Both the position numbers and the translations under genes were made by a program. Of a stretch of DNA of 42,742 bases, positions 7,216 to 14,602 are shown piece after piece. Source of the DNA: an uncultured Clostridia bacterium (GTDB lineage Bacteria > Bacillota > Clostridia > TANB77 > CAG-508); assembly GCA_934167685.1 (NCBI GenBank), contig CAKPLQ010000004.1, forward strand, positions 1-42,742, read 5' to 3'. The stretch's first letter is position 1. Every line of letters starts with the position of its first letter. The notes beneath the pieces are model-generated. The model saw nothing but the letters and a program-made list of their open reading frames with translations. It was not told the DNA's origin and did not search any database.

Positions 7216-7566
7216 ATGGAAGACGGAATAGTAGATATAGAAAAAGTGAAAAAAATAAAGAAGATAATGCCAAGTGATGACTTGTTATTTGATATAGCAG
7301 AAGTATTCAAAGTATTTGGAGATACAACAAGAATGAAAATAATAAGTGCATTATTAGAAGCAGAATTATGTGTAGGAGATATAGCAGAAATAACAAATTC
7401 TACACAATCAGCAATATCGCATCAATTAAGGGTCTTAAAACAAGCAAAATTAGTGAAGTTCAGAAAAGAAGGTAAAATTGTATATTATTCACTAGATGAT
7501 GAGCATGTTTCAGAAATGTATGAAATGGCTAAGAGACATATAGAAGAGGGATATGAGCATAAATAA
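7216..7566 (+). CDS. ArsR/SmtB-family metal-responsive repressor (zinc type)
   Basis: This 116-residue winged-HTH repressor starts at ATG 7216, with AGGAGGG at 7206-7212 giving ideal spacing. The helix SAISHQLRVLKQAKLV is the recognition unit. The C-terminal helix carries D-E-H, ten residues, then H-I-E-E, which fits the alpha-5 zinc motif DxHx10Hx2[EH] of SmtB/CzrA exactly. The alpha-3 site that CadC has as ELCVCD is ELCVGD here, with one Cys missing. This predicts Zn(II) sensing rather than Cd/Pb. It should release the operator at 7166-7185 and so induce itself and the downstream P1B ATPase. Confidence 0.9.
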   Translation: MEDGIVDIEKVKKIKKIMPSDDLLFDIAEVFKVFGDTTRMKIISALLEAELCVGDIAEITNSTQSAISHQLRVLKQAKLVKFRKEGKIVYYSLDDEHVSEMYEMAKRHIEEGYEHK

Positions 7567-7576
7567 ATTGTAAAAA

Positions 7577-7644
7577 TGCACCGCAGAGAACCGGTCCCAA
7601 ACGTGCAAAAAAATGCACCGCAGAGAACCGGTCCCAACGGTGCA
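7577..7644 (+). ncRNA. Tandem 31-nt hairpins with ACCGGT loops (locus A)
   Basis: Two units (7577-7607 and 7614-7644) are separated by six A. Each begins TGCACCG, contains GAGAACCGGTCCCAA and closes with CGTGCA or CGGTGCA. The second stem is 7 bp (TGCACCG/CGGTGCA) and the first is TGCAC/GTGCA. The loop carries the self-complementary ACCGGT, so the neighbours could form a kissing pair. The pair lies between arsR and the ATPase, ending 6 nt before its ribosome site. An almost identical pair precedes radA at 22464-22530. Function unknown. Confidence 0.6.
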
Positions 7645-7663
7645 AAATAGAAGGAGGAAGTAT

Positions 7664-9730
7664 ATGAAAAAGTATGAATTTATATTAAAAGATTTAGATT
7701 GTGCTGCATGTGCAAATGAAATACAGGAAAAGCTAGCAAAGAATCCTGAATTACACAATGTAAATGTTAATTTTGCAAAACTAAAATTAACATATGAAAC
7801 TGATACAGTTAGTGTTGAAGAAGTTAGAAAAGCCGTAAAAGAGCAAGAACCAGATGTTGAAATGATTTCAGCAGAAAAAATGAAAAAGATAGAAAACAAA
7901 AAAGAGTCTAAAACAGGTACTCAAGTTGCAAGATTAGTAATAGGAATTATAATTGCAGGAATTGGTTTATATGCAAAATTACCTGATACAGTTAGTACAA
8001 TATTTATAATTTTAGGTTATATAATTTTATTATATAGAACTGCCAAAAATGCATTTAAAATGTTATTTGCAAGTAAAAAAATAAACGAAAACTTTTTAAT
8101 CACAGTTTCATGTGTTGGTGCTTACTTAGTTGGAGAACACATGGAAGGATTAATGGTAATTATTTTATATGAAATAGGAAAAATACTTGAAGAAAAATCA
8201 ATTAGTAAAAGTAGAAAGTCTATTAAAGATTTAATGGACATTAAACCAGAATATGCAAATTTAAAAACAGAAAATGATATCAAAAAAGTTTCACCAGAAG
8301 AAGTAAAAATAGGTGATACAATATTGGTTAAAGAAGGCGAAAAAGTTCCATTAGACGGAATTGTAACAAAAGGAACAGCGGATTTAAACACAGCTTCTTT
8401 AACTGGTGAAAGTAAATTGACACAAGTTTCTGAGAATAAAAATGTATTATCAGGAAGTATTGTTGTAGATGGAATGATAGAAGTAAAAGTTACAGAAGAA
8501 TACAAAAATTCTACAGTAAGCAGAATTTTAGATTTAGTAGAAAATGCAACAGATAAAAAAGCTAAAACAGAAACATTTGTAAATAAAGCATCATCAATTT
8601 ATACGCCAGTAGTTATAGGTTTAGCAGCGATTGTAGCAATATTTTTACCAATATTTACAGATATTCCATACACAGGAAACAATGGAAGTATTTATAGAGC
8701 ATTGATATTTTTAGTAATTTCATGTCCATGTTCAATTGCGATATCAGTACCACTTAGCTATTTTTCAGGAATAGGAAAATCTTCAAAAGAAGGAATTCTT
8801 ATTAAGGGAAGTGATTACATAGATGCAATAAAAGACATAAAAGAAATTGTATTTGACAAAACAGGAACACTTACAAAAGGTGAATTTGAGATAACCAAAA
8901 TAGATACATTCGAAAATTATACTGAACAAGAAGTACTAAAATATGCAGCAATGGGAGAGAAATATTCAAACCATCCAATTGCAAAATCGATTATGAAGGC
9001 CAATAAAGAGGAAGTAGCAGAAGTTCAAAAGTTCAAAGAAATTGCAGGAAAAGGGCTAAGTTATCAATATAATGGAGAAACAGTATTAGTAGGAAACTCA
9101 GTTTTAGTTGGTGCAAATAATGTAAACAAAGAAGGAGCAACAAAAATATATGTAAAAATAAATGATAAATTAGCAGGAATAATCTACTTAGGTGATACAG
9201 TAAAAAATGGAGTGGTTGAAACAATAAAAGAACTAAAAGCATTAGGAATTAAGACAAATATGTTTACAGGAGATAACAAGCAAATAGCAGAAAAAACAGG
9301 CAAAGAAATTGGAATACAAAATATAAAATCTGAAATGTTACCACAAGATAAATATAATGCATTTGAAGAAATTATTAATAAAAAAGATAAAAAAATAAAA
9401 GTGGCATTTGTTGGAGATGGAATAAATGATTCACCAGTTTTAGCAAGAGCAGATGTAGGTATCTCAATGGGCGGAGTTGGTTCTGAATCAGCAATAGAAG
9501 CATCTGATGTGGTTATAATGACAGATAATATTTCAAAGATTTTAGATGCTATAAAAATTTCTAAAAAGACTTGTGGAATTATAAGACAAAACTTAGTTTT
9601 TGCAATTACAGTTAAAGTTTTAATATTATTCCTTAGTACAATTGGTCTTAGTGGTATGTGGCAAGCAGTTTTTGCAGATGTAGGTGTTACAATTTTAACT
9701 ATATTTAATACATTAAGAATTTTAAAATAA
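7664..9730 (+). CDS. P1B-type heavy-metal (Zn/Cd) exporting ATPase
   Basis: This 688-residue inner-membrane efflux pump starts at ATG 7664 (GAAGGAGG 6 nt upstream); an earlier in-frame ATG lies inside the hairpin repeats and is rejected. Domains in order: an HMA metal-binding domain with D-C-A-A-C-A (~10-15), membrane helices, the actuator with TGES, the ion-path motif SCPCS (C354, C356), the phosphorylated D398 in DKTGTLT, an HP motif (NHPIAKS) and GDGINDSP. CPC plus zinc-type ArsR control points to the P1B-2 (ZntA/CadA) class, giving resistance to excess Zn or Cd. It is cotranscribed with the repressor. The CPC flank (CPCSIAIS) differs slightly from the commoner CPCALVIS. Confidence 0.93.
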   Translation: MKKYEFILKDLDCAACANEIQEKLAKNPELHNVNVNFAKLKLTYETDTVSVEEVRKAVKEQEPDVEMISAEKMKKIENKKESKTGTQVARLVIGIIIAGIGLYAKLPDTVSTIFIILGYIILLYRTAKNAFKMLFASKKINENFLITVSCVGAYLVGEHMEGLMVIILYEIGKILEEKSISKSRKSIKDLMDIKPEYANLKTENDIKKVSPEEVKIGDTILVKEGEKVPLDGIVTKGTADLNTASLTGESKLTQVSENKNVLSGSIVVDGMIEVKVTEEYKNSTVSRILDLVENATDKKAKTETFVNKASSIYTPVVIGLAAIVAIFLPIFTDIPYTGNNGSIYRALIFLVISCPCSIAISVPLSYFSGIGKSSKEGILIKGSDYIDAIKDIKEIVFDKTGTLTKGEFEITKIDTFENYTEQEVLKYAAMGEKYSNHPIAKSIMKANKEEVAEVQKFKEIAGKGLSYQYNGETVLVGNSVLVGANNVNKEGATKIYVKINDKLAGIIYLGDTVKNGVVETIKELKALGIKTNMFTGDNKQIAEKTGKEIGIQNIKSEMLPQDKYNAFEEIINKKDKKIKVAFVGDGINDSPVLARADVGISMGGVGSESAIEASDVVIMTDNISKILDAIKISKKTCGIIRQNLVFAITVKVLILFLSTIGLSGMWQAVFADVGVTILTIFNTLRILK

Positions 9731-9733
9731 TAG

Positions 9734-9759
9734 AAGGCAGCTTGAGTGGCTGTCTTTTA
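9734..9759 (+). terminator. Terminator of the metal operon
   Basis: AAGGCAGC pairs with GCTGTCTTTT around TTGAGTG. Confidence 0.8.
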
Positions 9760-9773
9760 TTTACTACTAAAAC

Positions 9774-9802
9774 TTGAAAAAAGATTTTAAATCTGTTAAA
9801 AT
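9774..9802 (+). promoter_or_regulatory. Promoter for the DUF1836 gene
   Basis: TTGAAA (9774-9779), 17 bp, TAAAAT (9797-9802), 23 nt before the ATG at 9825. Confidence 0.6.
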
Positions 9803-9824
9803 GTAACACAAAGGAAGTGTAAAA

Positions 9825-10340
9825 ATGGAAGAACAAATAGAAGCAATACTAAAATTTCATATGCCAAGGTGGAATGAATTACCAGATATAGACTTATATT
9901 TAGACCAAGTAGTAAATTATATAGAAAGATATTTAGGGGCATATTCTATAAATAAAGAAGACAAAGTAATAACCAAAACAATGATAAATAACTATGTAAA
10001 ACAAGGAGTAATGCCAGCGCCAGAAAAGAAAAAATATAATAGAGCACAAATAGCATATTTATTAGTAATATGCATATTAAAGCAAGTATATAGTATAAGT
10101 GATATAAAAAAATTAATAGCATTAACAATTCAAAATTACGAAGTAGGAAAAGCATATAATAGATTTTGTGCAAATTTAGAAGTATCCATACGACATGTAT
10201 TTACCAAAAAAGAATTCCCTAAATGTGACCAAATGACAGAAGAACAATATTTATTAAAAAATGTAGTGCAATCATTTGCAAACAAATTATATGTAGAAGT
10301 CAAATTTTTAAATAAAGAAAAAATCTCAGCAGATGAATAA
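9825..10340 (+). CDS. DUF1836 family protein, MerR-like putative regulator
   Basis: This 171-residue protein matches the DUF1836 pattern. It has W-N-E-L-P-D-I-D-L-Y-L-D-Q-V near residue 16, then a MerR-like winged HTH (KTMINNYVKQGVMPAPEKKK, then YNRAQIAYLLVICILKQVYS). That arrangement, TxxMIxNYxKxGxxPxP followed by YxRxHIAxLLxI, is typical of the family. It is a probable DNA-binding protein with unknown targets. It has its own promoter, and its last codons lie inside a terminator stem, so it is monocistronic. Confidence 0.85.
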   Translation: MEEQIEAILKFHMPRWNELPDIDLYLDQVVNYIERYLGAYSINKEDKVITKTMINNYVKQGVMPAPEKKKYNRAQIAYLLVICILKQVYSISDIKKLIALTIQNYEVGKAYNRFCANLEVSIRHVFTKKEFPKCDQMTEEQYLLKNVVQSFANKLYVEVKFLNKEKISADE

Positions 10341-10357
10341 GTCTCCTGAGATTTTTT
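10320..10357 (+). terminator. Terminator overlapping the 3' end of the DUF1836 gene
   Basis: AAAATCTCAG (10320-10329) pairs with CTGAGATTTTTT (10346-10357). The left arm lies inside the coding region. Confidence 0.8.
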
Positions 10358-10417
10358 CTAATGCTATTAAAAATAACATATAAAAAAATTCCACATATAA
10401 TAATAAAGGAAGGAACG

Positions 10418-10552
10418 ATGTTTATGAAAGACAATATAATAATTGAAGAAATTCAATTTACAGAAGATTTATATAAGAAAAACTTAGAAGAAAACGAATT
10501 TGCAGAAGATGATGCACATGGGATAGGGGAGGATGAAGATGGAAATAATTAA
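10418..10552 (+). CDS. Small acidic protein upstream of an amidase
   Basis: A 44-residue (or 42 from the ATG at 10424) acidic peptide rich in Glu and Asp, with no membrane segment. AAAGGAAGGA at 10406-10414 serves either ATG. Its stop lies 14 nt inside the next gene, so the two are translationally coupled. Not recognised. An immunity or accessory protein for the amidase is one possibility, but there is no direct evidence. Confidence 0.55.
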   Translation: MFMKDNIIIEEIQFTEDLYKKNLEENEFAEDDAHGIGEDEDGNN

Positions 10553-11264
10553 AATGTTAGTGCCAGAAAGTAAATATGCAATAAAATGTCCGCATCAAAT
10601 GACGCCAGAATTTATAATAATTCACAATACTGCAAATGATGCATCTGCTATGGCAGAGATATCTTATATGATAGGAAACAACAATAAAGTATCATTTCAT
10701 TGTGCAATAGATAATTATAGAATTGTGCAAGGTGTACCTTTTAATAGAAATACTTGGAATGCAACTGATGGAGGAAATGGGAGTGGAAACAGAAAGGGAA
10801 TTGCACTTGAAATATGTTATTCAAAATCAGGAGGAGAAAGGTTCGAGGAAGCACAAAGGCTTGCCGCCGAATACACTGCGTATTTATTGAAACAAAATAA
10901 TTGGGGAATAGATAAAGTAAAAAAACATGAAGATTTTTACCCACCAAAGGGATGTCCTCATAGAACATTAAGTGAAGGTTGGCAAAAATTTTTGGATTTA
11001 GTTCAATCTTATATGGTTGATAGACCAATAGATAATAATATAGAAAGTGGGAGTGATGAACCAGTGAAAACGTATCAAAACGGTAGTACGAGCGAAAATG
11101 TTTATGCTGATACTGATTGCACGAAGAAAATCGGAAGTTTAAATCCACGAGAAAAGTGTGATTGTTTTGGGATTTTTAAAGATAGAGCAATGGTTAGATA
11201 TTTAGTTAATGGAACTTCAAATTATAAAATTGGCTTTTGCAAATGGACTGGTGGAGTAAAATAG
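10539..11264 (+). CDS. N-acetylmuramoyl-L-alanine amidase (Amidase_2), endolysin-like
   Basis: This 241-residue peptidoglycan amidase resembles phage lysins. The Amidase_2 domain covers residues ~12-150. Zinc ligands are H29 (IIIHNTA), H130 (KKHEDFYPP) and C139 (KGCPHR), with the catalytic-type E91 in GIALEICYS. The C-terminal ~60 residues (ENVYADTDCTKKIGSLNPRE...) look like an SH3-type wall-binding domain. There is no signal peptide, as in endolysins. The start at 10539 is chosen because GGGGAGG at 10526-10532 needs about 6 nt of spacing; the ATG at 10533 directly abuts it. No holin or phage genes are adjacent, so it may be a domesticated lysin. Confidence 0.85.
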   Translation: MEIIKMLVPESKYAIKCPHQMTPEFIIIHNTANDASAMAEISYMIGNNNKVSFHCAIDNYRIVQGVPFNRNTWNATDGGNGSGNRKGIALEICYSKSGGERFEEAQRLAAEYTAYLLKQNNWGIDKVKKHEDFYPPKGCPHRTLSEGWQKFLDLVQSYMVDRPIDNNIESGSDEPVKTYQNGSTSENVYADTDCTKKIGSLNPREKCDCFGIFKDRAMVRYLVNGTSNYKIGFCKWTGGVK

Positions 11265-11265
11265 A

Positions 11266-11296
11266 AAAAAGCTAGCGGGAATTTCCCACTAGCTTT
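11266..11296. terminator. Terminator between convergent genes
   Basis: AAAGCTAG-C-GGGAA pairs with TTCCC-A-CTAGCTTT, closing the amidase gene and facing the minus-strand gene ending at 11318. Confidence 0.8.
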
Positions 11297-11317
11297 CGAC
11301 ATTATATGTTTGTTGAA

Positions 11318-12043
11318 TTACGCATGCACTTTTTTGTGGCATGCCCAGGCAATTGGAGCCTGATTGAAAAGAGTTTCAGCGTTTACTTTTCGTACCTCAT
11401 TAGAGGTTGTAGTTGTAATAATAGCCTCATCCTCTCTGATGGCCCAAATGATTACAGCTTCATTTGAGCTTAATGAAGGGTCATCATGCAACCAGGAAGT
11501 AGGAACTAACGCGATTACTGGATGGCATCTGCAAACAGAATCGACAGCTTCGAATTTAGAACACTGAATTTTTGTTATTATTTCATATTTCATTTCCAGA
11601 ACTTTATCCATAGCAATCCAGAGTGTACCAGAACTTTTTGTACGGTAATTATTGTTTACTAAAGTTTTTCCGATATCTATCAAAAGTTCCTCTCTGTTTT
11701 TGAATTCTGTTTTTCCATTGTTGAGTGCTTCATATACCGTTGCCATAGCACACGGTATTGAGCCACCGATAGCCATTGTTTTGTATGGCTCTGATGGTTC
11801 TTCAAAGGTTGAGCCCTTACTAAAACAACCGCGATAATCAAAAACGATATTTGAATATTGTTTTTGATTGTATGGTACAGGAATGCGCTCTTCCTTTATC
11901 CCTACAGATAAGTGAGGATAAAGCTCTGTTTGTAAAGATTCCTTCCAGGTAGACTTAAGAAATGCAACTTTCTTTATATATTTCTCGTAAGTTGCTGAGT
12001 CTACATGTGCGTTGATACCTGTGTTCCGTAACATTTCTAACAT
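11318..12043 (-). CDS. C39-like papain-fold protein with degenerate active site
   Basis: This 241-residue protein is not confidently assigned. The layout resembles peptidase C39-like (C39_2) domains: a Gln motif (VPYNQKQYSN, ~56-65), the helix start GGSIPCAM (93-100), a later G-T-L-W-I-A-M and H-P-V-I-A-L-V, and an ending I-A-W-A-C. In active members the Cys sits in GCGPTAM; here that position is Ser95 and a Cys (C98) lies three residues on. The usual G-H-F segment reads N-E-A-V, so catalysis is doubtful. There is no signal peptide. Its base composition and codon use (Ctg, Cgg, Gcc) are richer in G+C than the neighbours, suggesting transfer. GGAGGACATATA precedes the ATG on the minus strand. 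Confidence 0.55.
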   Translation of the reverse strand: MLEMLRNTGINAHVDSATYEKYIKKVAFLKSTWKESLQTELYPHLSVGIKEERIPVPYNQKQYSNIVFDYRGCFSKGSTFEEPSEPYKTMAIGGSIPCAMATVYEALNNGKTEFKNREELLIDIGKTLVNNNYRTKSSGTLWIAMDKVLEMKYEIITKIQCSKFEAVDSVCRCHPVIALVPTSWLHDDPSLSSNEAVIIWAIREDEAIITTTTSNEVRKVNAETLFNQAPIAWACHKKVHA

Positions 12044-12144
12044 ATTATATGTCCTCCTTGTTGTTGGTAAGAGAGATTTTCTCTCTTATTAAATTATAAA
12101 GTTTACATATTAATTATACAGTAAATGGTTATAAATGTCAATAG

Positions 12145-12465
12145 TTATCTAGGTTCTTGGCCATTAGACTCAACTTTTTTAGAAGTAAATAAATCTTCTT
12201 TTATTTTTTCTTTGCCTAGAGGGTCTTTAGTTAAATCTCCTAATTTTTTAGCTCTACTATGAGTAATTGAGCAAGTATAACCTGTACCAGGTTGATTTAA
12301 AGAAACGCTACTGTTAGTATGAGCATATGATTCTGCAATTGAAACAGTCAAATAATTAGGACCTTTACCAGAAATATAAACAGCCTTTCCTTGAGGAACT
12401 TCTGGAACTACTACTTTAGGTAAATTATTTTCGTCATAAGTTGTAATGCCCTCTGGTAAATCCAT
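12145..12465 (-). pseudogene. Csx3-like domain protein, probably 5'-truncated
   Basis: The 106-residue frame carries a Csx3-like core, AVYISGKGPNYLTVSIAES, followed by QPGTGYTC and SITHSRAKKLG. It matches the C-terminal domain of the longer protein at 13099-14589 (FISGRVPHWLLASITNS, QPGKGFTC). The only canonical start (ATG 12465) has no ribosome site. Homology continues upstream of it in frame (N-I-F-I-S-V aligns with N-A-F-L-D-I of the long protein), but no start codon exists before the in-frame stop at 12541. It therefore looks like the tail of a broken gene, or one with a frameshift near 12510-12530. Classical Csx3 has D-P-R-L-G where this has Q-P-G-T-G. Confidence 0.55.
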
Positions 12466-12508
12466 TTCATATTCAACTAAAACAGATATAAATATATTTT
12501 TAAAAATT

Positions 12509-13006
12509 TTAAGCTTTAGTATTATTATAAATATTTTTATTTATAACATAATCAGTAAAAGTAGATAAAGTATTTTTAATATTATCAGAATAAGATAGAA
12601 AATTATAACTCAATGATTCACATATATAACCTAAATTAATAAAATCGTCATTAGAATTTAAATCGGTTATAATTATTTCATCAAAATTATCAAACATTCT
12701 AATATCAATAAGTTCTTCAACATTAAAATTTAAAAGTTCCTTATTTTCTATATAATCTTTAAATATATTGCTATCGGTTTTAACTAATAAATCAGCTACA
12801 TTACCATCAAAATCAAGAACGGTATATTTATAATAATTAATATTTAATTCTTTTTGTAGAAAAATAATTAATTTATCAATAATCAAATTTTTATTTTGAT
12901 ATAGAATATTTTTAATTTTATTCAAAGCTTTTTTATCTTGTTCTAATTTTAATTCTACTGTAGAAGCCATATCTAATAAATTTTTATATGATTGTATCAT
13001 TTTCAA
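12509..13006 (-). CDS. Hypothetical protein between two Csx3-like genes
   Basis: This 165-residue protein is not recognised. The N-terminal third is a Lys-rich helical segment (~15-55); the rest alternates acidic loops with short hydrophobic strands. There is no membrane segment or Cys/His metal motif. AAAGGAT precedes the ATG on the minus strand, and a promoter is visible at 13041-13069. The Csx3-like frame begins right at its 3' end, so the two may once have been a single fusion gene; this is inference. Very AT-rich. Confidence 0.6.
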   Translation of the reverse strand: MKMIQSYKNLLDMASTVELKLEQDKKALNKIKNILYQNKNLIIDKLIIFLQKELNINYYKYTVLDFDGNVADLLVKTDSNIFKDYIENKELLNFNVEELIDIRMFDNFDEIIITDLNSNDDFINLGYICESLSYNFLSYSDNIKNTLSTFTDYVINKNIYNNTKA

Positions 13007-13040
13007 ATCCTTTCTGTATATAATTGTTTTATCTGAATAA

Positions 13041-13069
13041 ATTATATAATAAATCTTTTTAAAAGTAAA
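13041..13069 (-). promoter_or_regulatory. Promoter for the gene starting at 13006
   Basis: Read on the minus strand: TTTACT (13069-13064), 17 bp, TATAAT (13046-13041). The -35 overlaps the terminator stem of the preceding gene. Confidence 0.5.
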
Positions 13070-13104
13070 ATTAATATTTAAAATACGGAATATTAATTTT
13101 ACTT
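13063..13104 (-). terminator. Perfect 16-bp hairpin at the end of the P-loop/Csx3-like gene
   Basis: AAGTAAAATTAATATT (13063-13078) pairs perfectly with AATATTAATTTTACTT (13089-13104). The stem includes the stop codon at 13099-13101. Confidence 0.7.
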
Positions 13105-14589
13105 ATATATAGGCTCGGAAATATTCTTGGTTGGAGTCGTGTGAAAAGATTTATCAGTTTCAAATTCAGAGACTTTTAAGTCATCTTGCAAACTATGTTT
13201 ATTAGTAGGAACAGATATACTAATAGGTTCTTCAACAACATGAGATTTTATTGCTGAATTAATATATTTTTTGTTTCCTCTATATTGAGTAAACCATTTT
13301 TTTAGTTTAGCAAAAATAGTAGGAGGTTCAAAAACATCTATTGATTTTGCAGTATGGGCCTTTTTTCCATCCTCAAAATATTGAGTTATATTTAATCCAT
13401 CAGGACCATCAACAATTTTTCCTAGTTCTTTTTCGGCTTGGGATTCAATACAAGTAAATCCTTTTCCAGGTTGGAAAGTGAAAATTTTATTTGAATCATA
13501 GCTATTAGTTATAGAGGCTAAAAGCCAATGAGGTACTCTACCAGAAATAAAAAGATTCTTATTTTTATTTATCTTTGGTAAAACACAATCATCAAATTCA
13601 TCTGCCTCATATATTCCATCTGGAATTGAGATATCCAAAAAGGCATTAGTTTTGTTTTCTAACAAGTTAAAAGTTAAGCTTGTTACTTGACGTACACCAC
13701 GTTTTTGAGGTAAATTTCTTAAAGGAATATAAGTATTTGTCCATATATCATAAATACTTATATCTTCACAGCCACATTTTTTGGCAGTTTTGGCTATAGA
13801 ACACACTGCAAAATTAGCTTTAAATCCATATAATTTTAAAGATTTGCCTGGTTGTAGTTTATCTGAAACAGCTTTTTGAATTTTAGATATTGCAGATGTT
13901 GGCCAAATAACTCTTTGGATTGTTTTGGGTTGATTGTTTTCAGGATTAGTATATTCATGAGATTGACAATATCCTAATTTAGTTCCTAAATCTAAGTTAT
14001 CTATTAAAATTTCTTGTGAGTTTGACTCCACAAATTTTGGTTTTTCATCATAATTAATTTTTGAAAGAAGGTCAAATACAAAAGAGTTTAAGATTGGTGA
14101 ATTTTTTATAGTATTTCCTCTTTCTAAATTTGTTATTTTTCCTTGAAGATAAGGTTTTTTAGAATAAATTCTATCTTTTCCTTCAAGTGATGAATCTAGA
14201 CAAGCTAAACAAGTTAAACCAAGGCTTTCACCAAATTGTAGCCATTTATTTTTTTCTTCTTCATTATTACTTAAAATAACAAAACTATCACAATGCTTGA
14301 AAATTGTAGCATTTTCAGGTGTAAGCTTTCCTCCAACATCTACCATAACAATTGGATGATTTTTTTGGTTATCTATTATTTCACATACATTTTCTACAAA
14401 TTCAGTTGTAAATTCACCTTTACGCCTAACCAAAAGAGTCTCATTTTGATTAGGATTATTACTCCAAGAGCCTTCGCCATCTGGGCAAGCTCTAATTGTT
14501 GAATATGAATCTGCTGGAAGAGCATTAGATATATTTGTAAAAAATACACTTTTACCAGAATGTGGAGGTCCGCAAAATATTATTTTCAT
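13099..14589 (-). CDS. P-loop NTPase fused to Csx3-like domains
   Basis: This 496-residue cytoplasmic protein has an N-terminal P-loop domain with Walker A GPPHSGKS (7-14), CPDGEGSW (35-42) and Walker B-like IVMVDVGG (80-87). A middle region (~223-300, SLKLYGFKANFAVCSIAKTA) has Csx3-like periodicity. A clear Csx3-like domain follows (~315-395: NLFISGRVPHWLLASITNS, QPGKGFTC at 373-380), then a low-complexity tail. It resembles proteins annotated as CRISPR-associated Csx3 with an added AAA/P-loop domain. Csx3 (Crn3) is known as a cyclic-tetra-adenylate ring nuclease, but the Asp of its D-P-R-L-G motif is replaced here by Q-P-G-x-G, so catalysis is doubtful. It lies 13 nt after lysR, with AGGAGG before the ATG. 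No CRISPR array or cas gene is nearby. Confidence 0.7.
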   Translation of the reverse strand: MKIIFCGPPHSGKSVFFTNISNALPADSYSTIRACPDGEGSWSNNPNQNETLLVRRKGEFTTEFVENVCEIIDNQKNHPIVMVDVGGKLTPENATIFKHCDSFVILSNNEEEKNKWLQFGESLGLTCLACLDSSLEGKDRIYSKKPYLQGKITNLERGNTIKNSPILNSFVFDLLSKINYDEKPKFVESNSQEILIDNLDLGTKLGYCQSHEYTNPENNQPKTIQRVIWPTSAISKIQKAVSDKLQPGKSLKLYGFKANFAVCSIAKTAKKCGCEDISIYDIWTNTYIPLRNLPQKRGVRQVTSLTFNLLENKTNAFLDISIPDGIYEADEFDDCVLPKINKNKNLFISGRVPHWLLASITNSYDSNKIFTFQPGKGFTCIESQAEKELGKIVDGPDGLNITQYFEDGKKAHTAKSIDVFEPPTIFAKLKKWFTQYRGNKKYINSAIKSHVVEEPISISVPTNKHSLQDDLKVSEFETDKSFHTTPTKNISEPIYK

Positions 14590-14602
14590 TAGTTTAATCC
14601 TC

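Noticed and set aside
7577..7644. Hairpin repeats as a mini CRISPR array
   Set aside because: Only two units with A5-A6 spacers, internal stem complementarity, and a fixed position before ribosome sites. No array was found anywhere in the window.
7613..7663. Extended N-terminus for the metal ATPase starting inside the hairpin repeat
   Set aside because: The frame is open by chance through the repeat. The GAAGGAGG site and family N-terminus place the start at 7664.
7844..7899. Minus-strand ORFs opposite the GH13, radA, tagO and P-type ATPase genes
   Set aside because: They are antisense shadows of well-identified genes, with no ribosome sites or family motifs.
10361..10417. Upstream extension of the small acidic ORF
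   Set aside because: It would start inside the preceding terminator region without a ribosome site; AAAGGAAGGA supports 10418 or 10424.
10539..11264. Prophage remnant
   Set aside because: Only the amidase is lysin-like. No integrase, capsid, terminase, holin or att repeats were seen.
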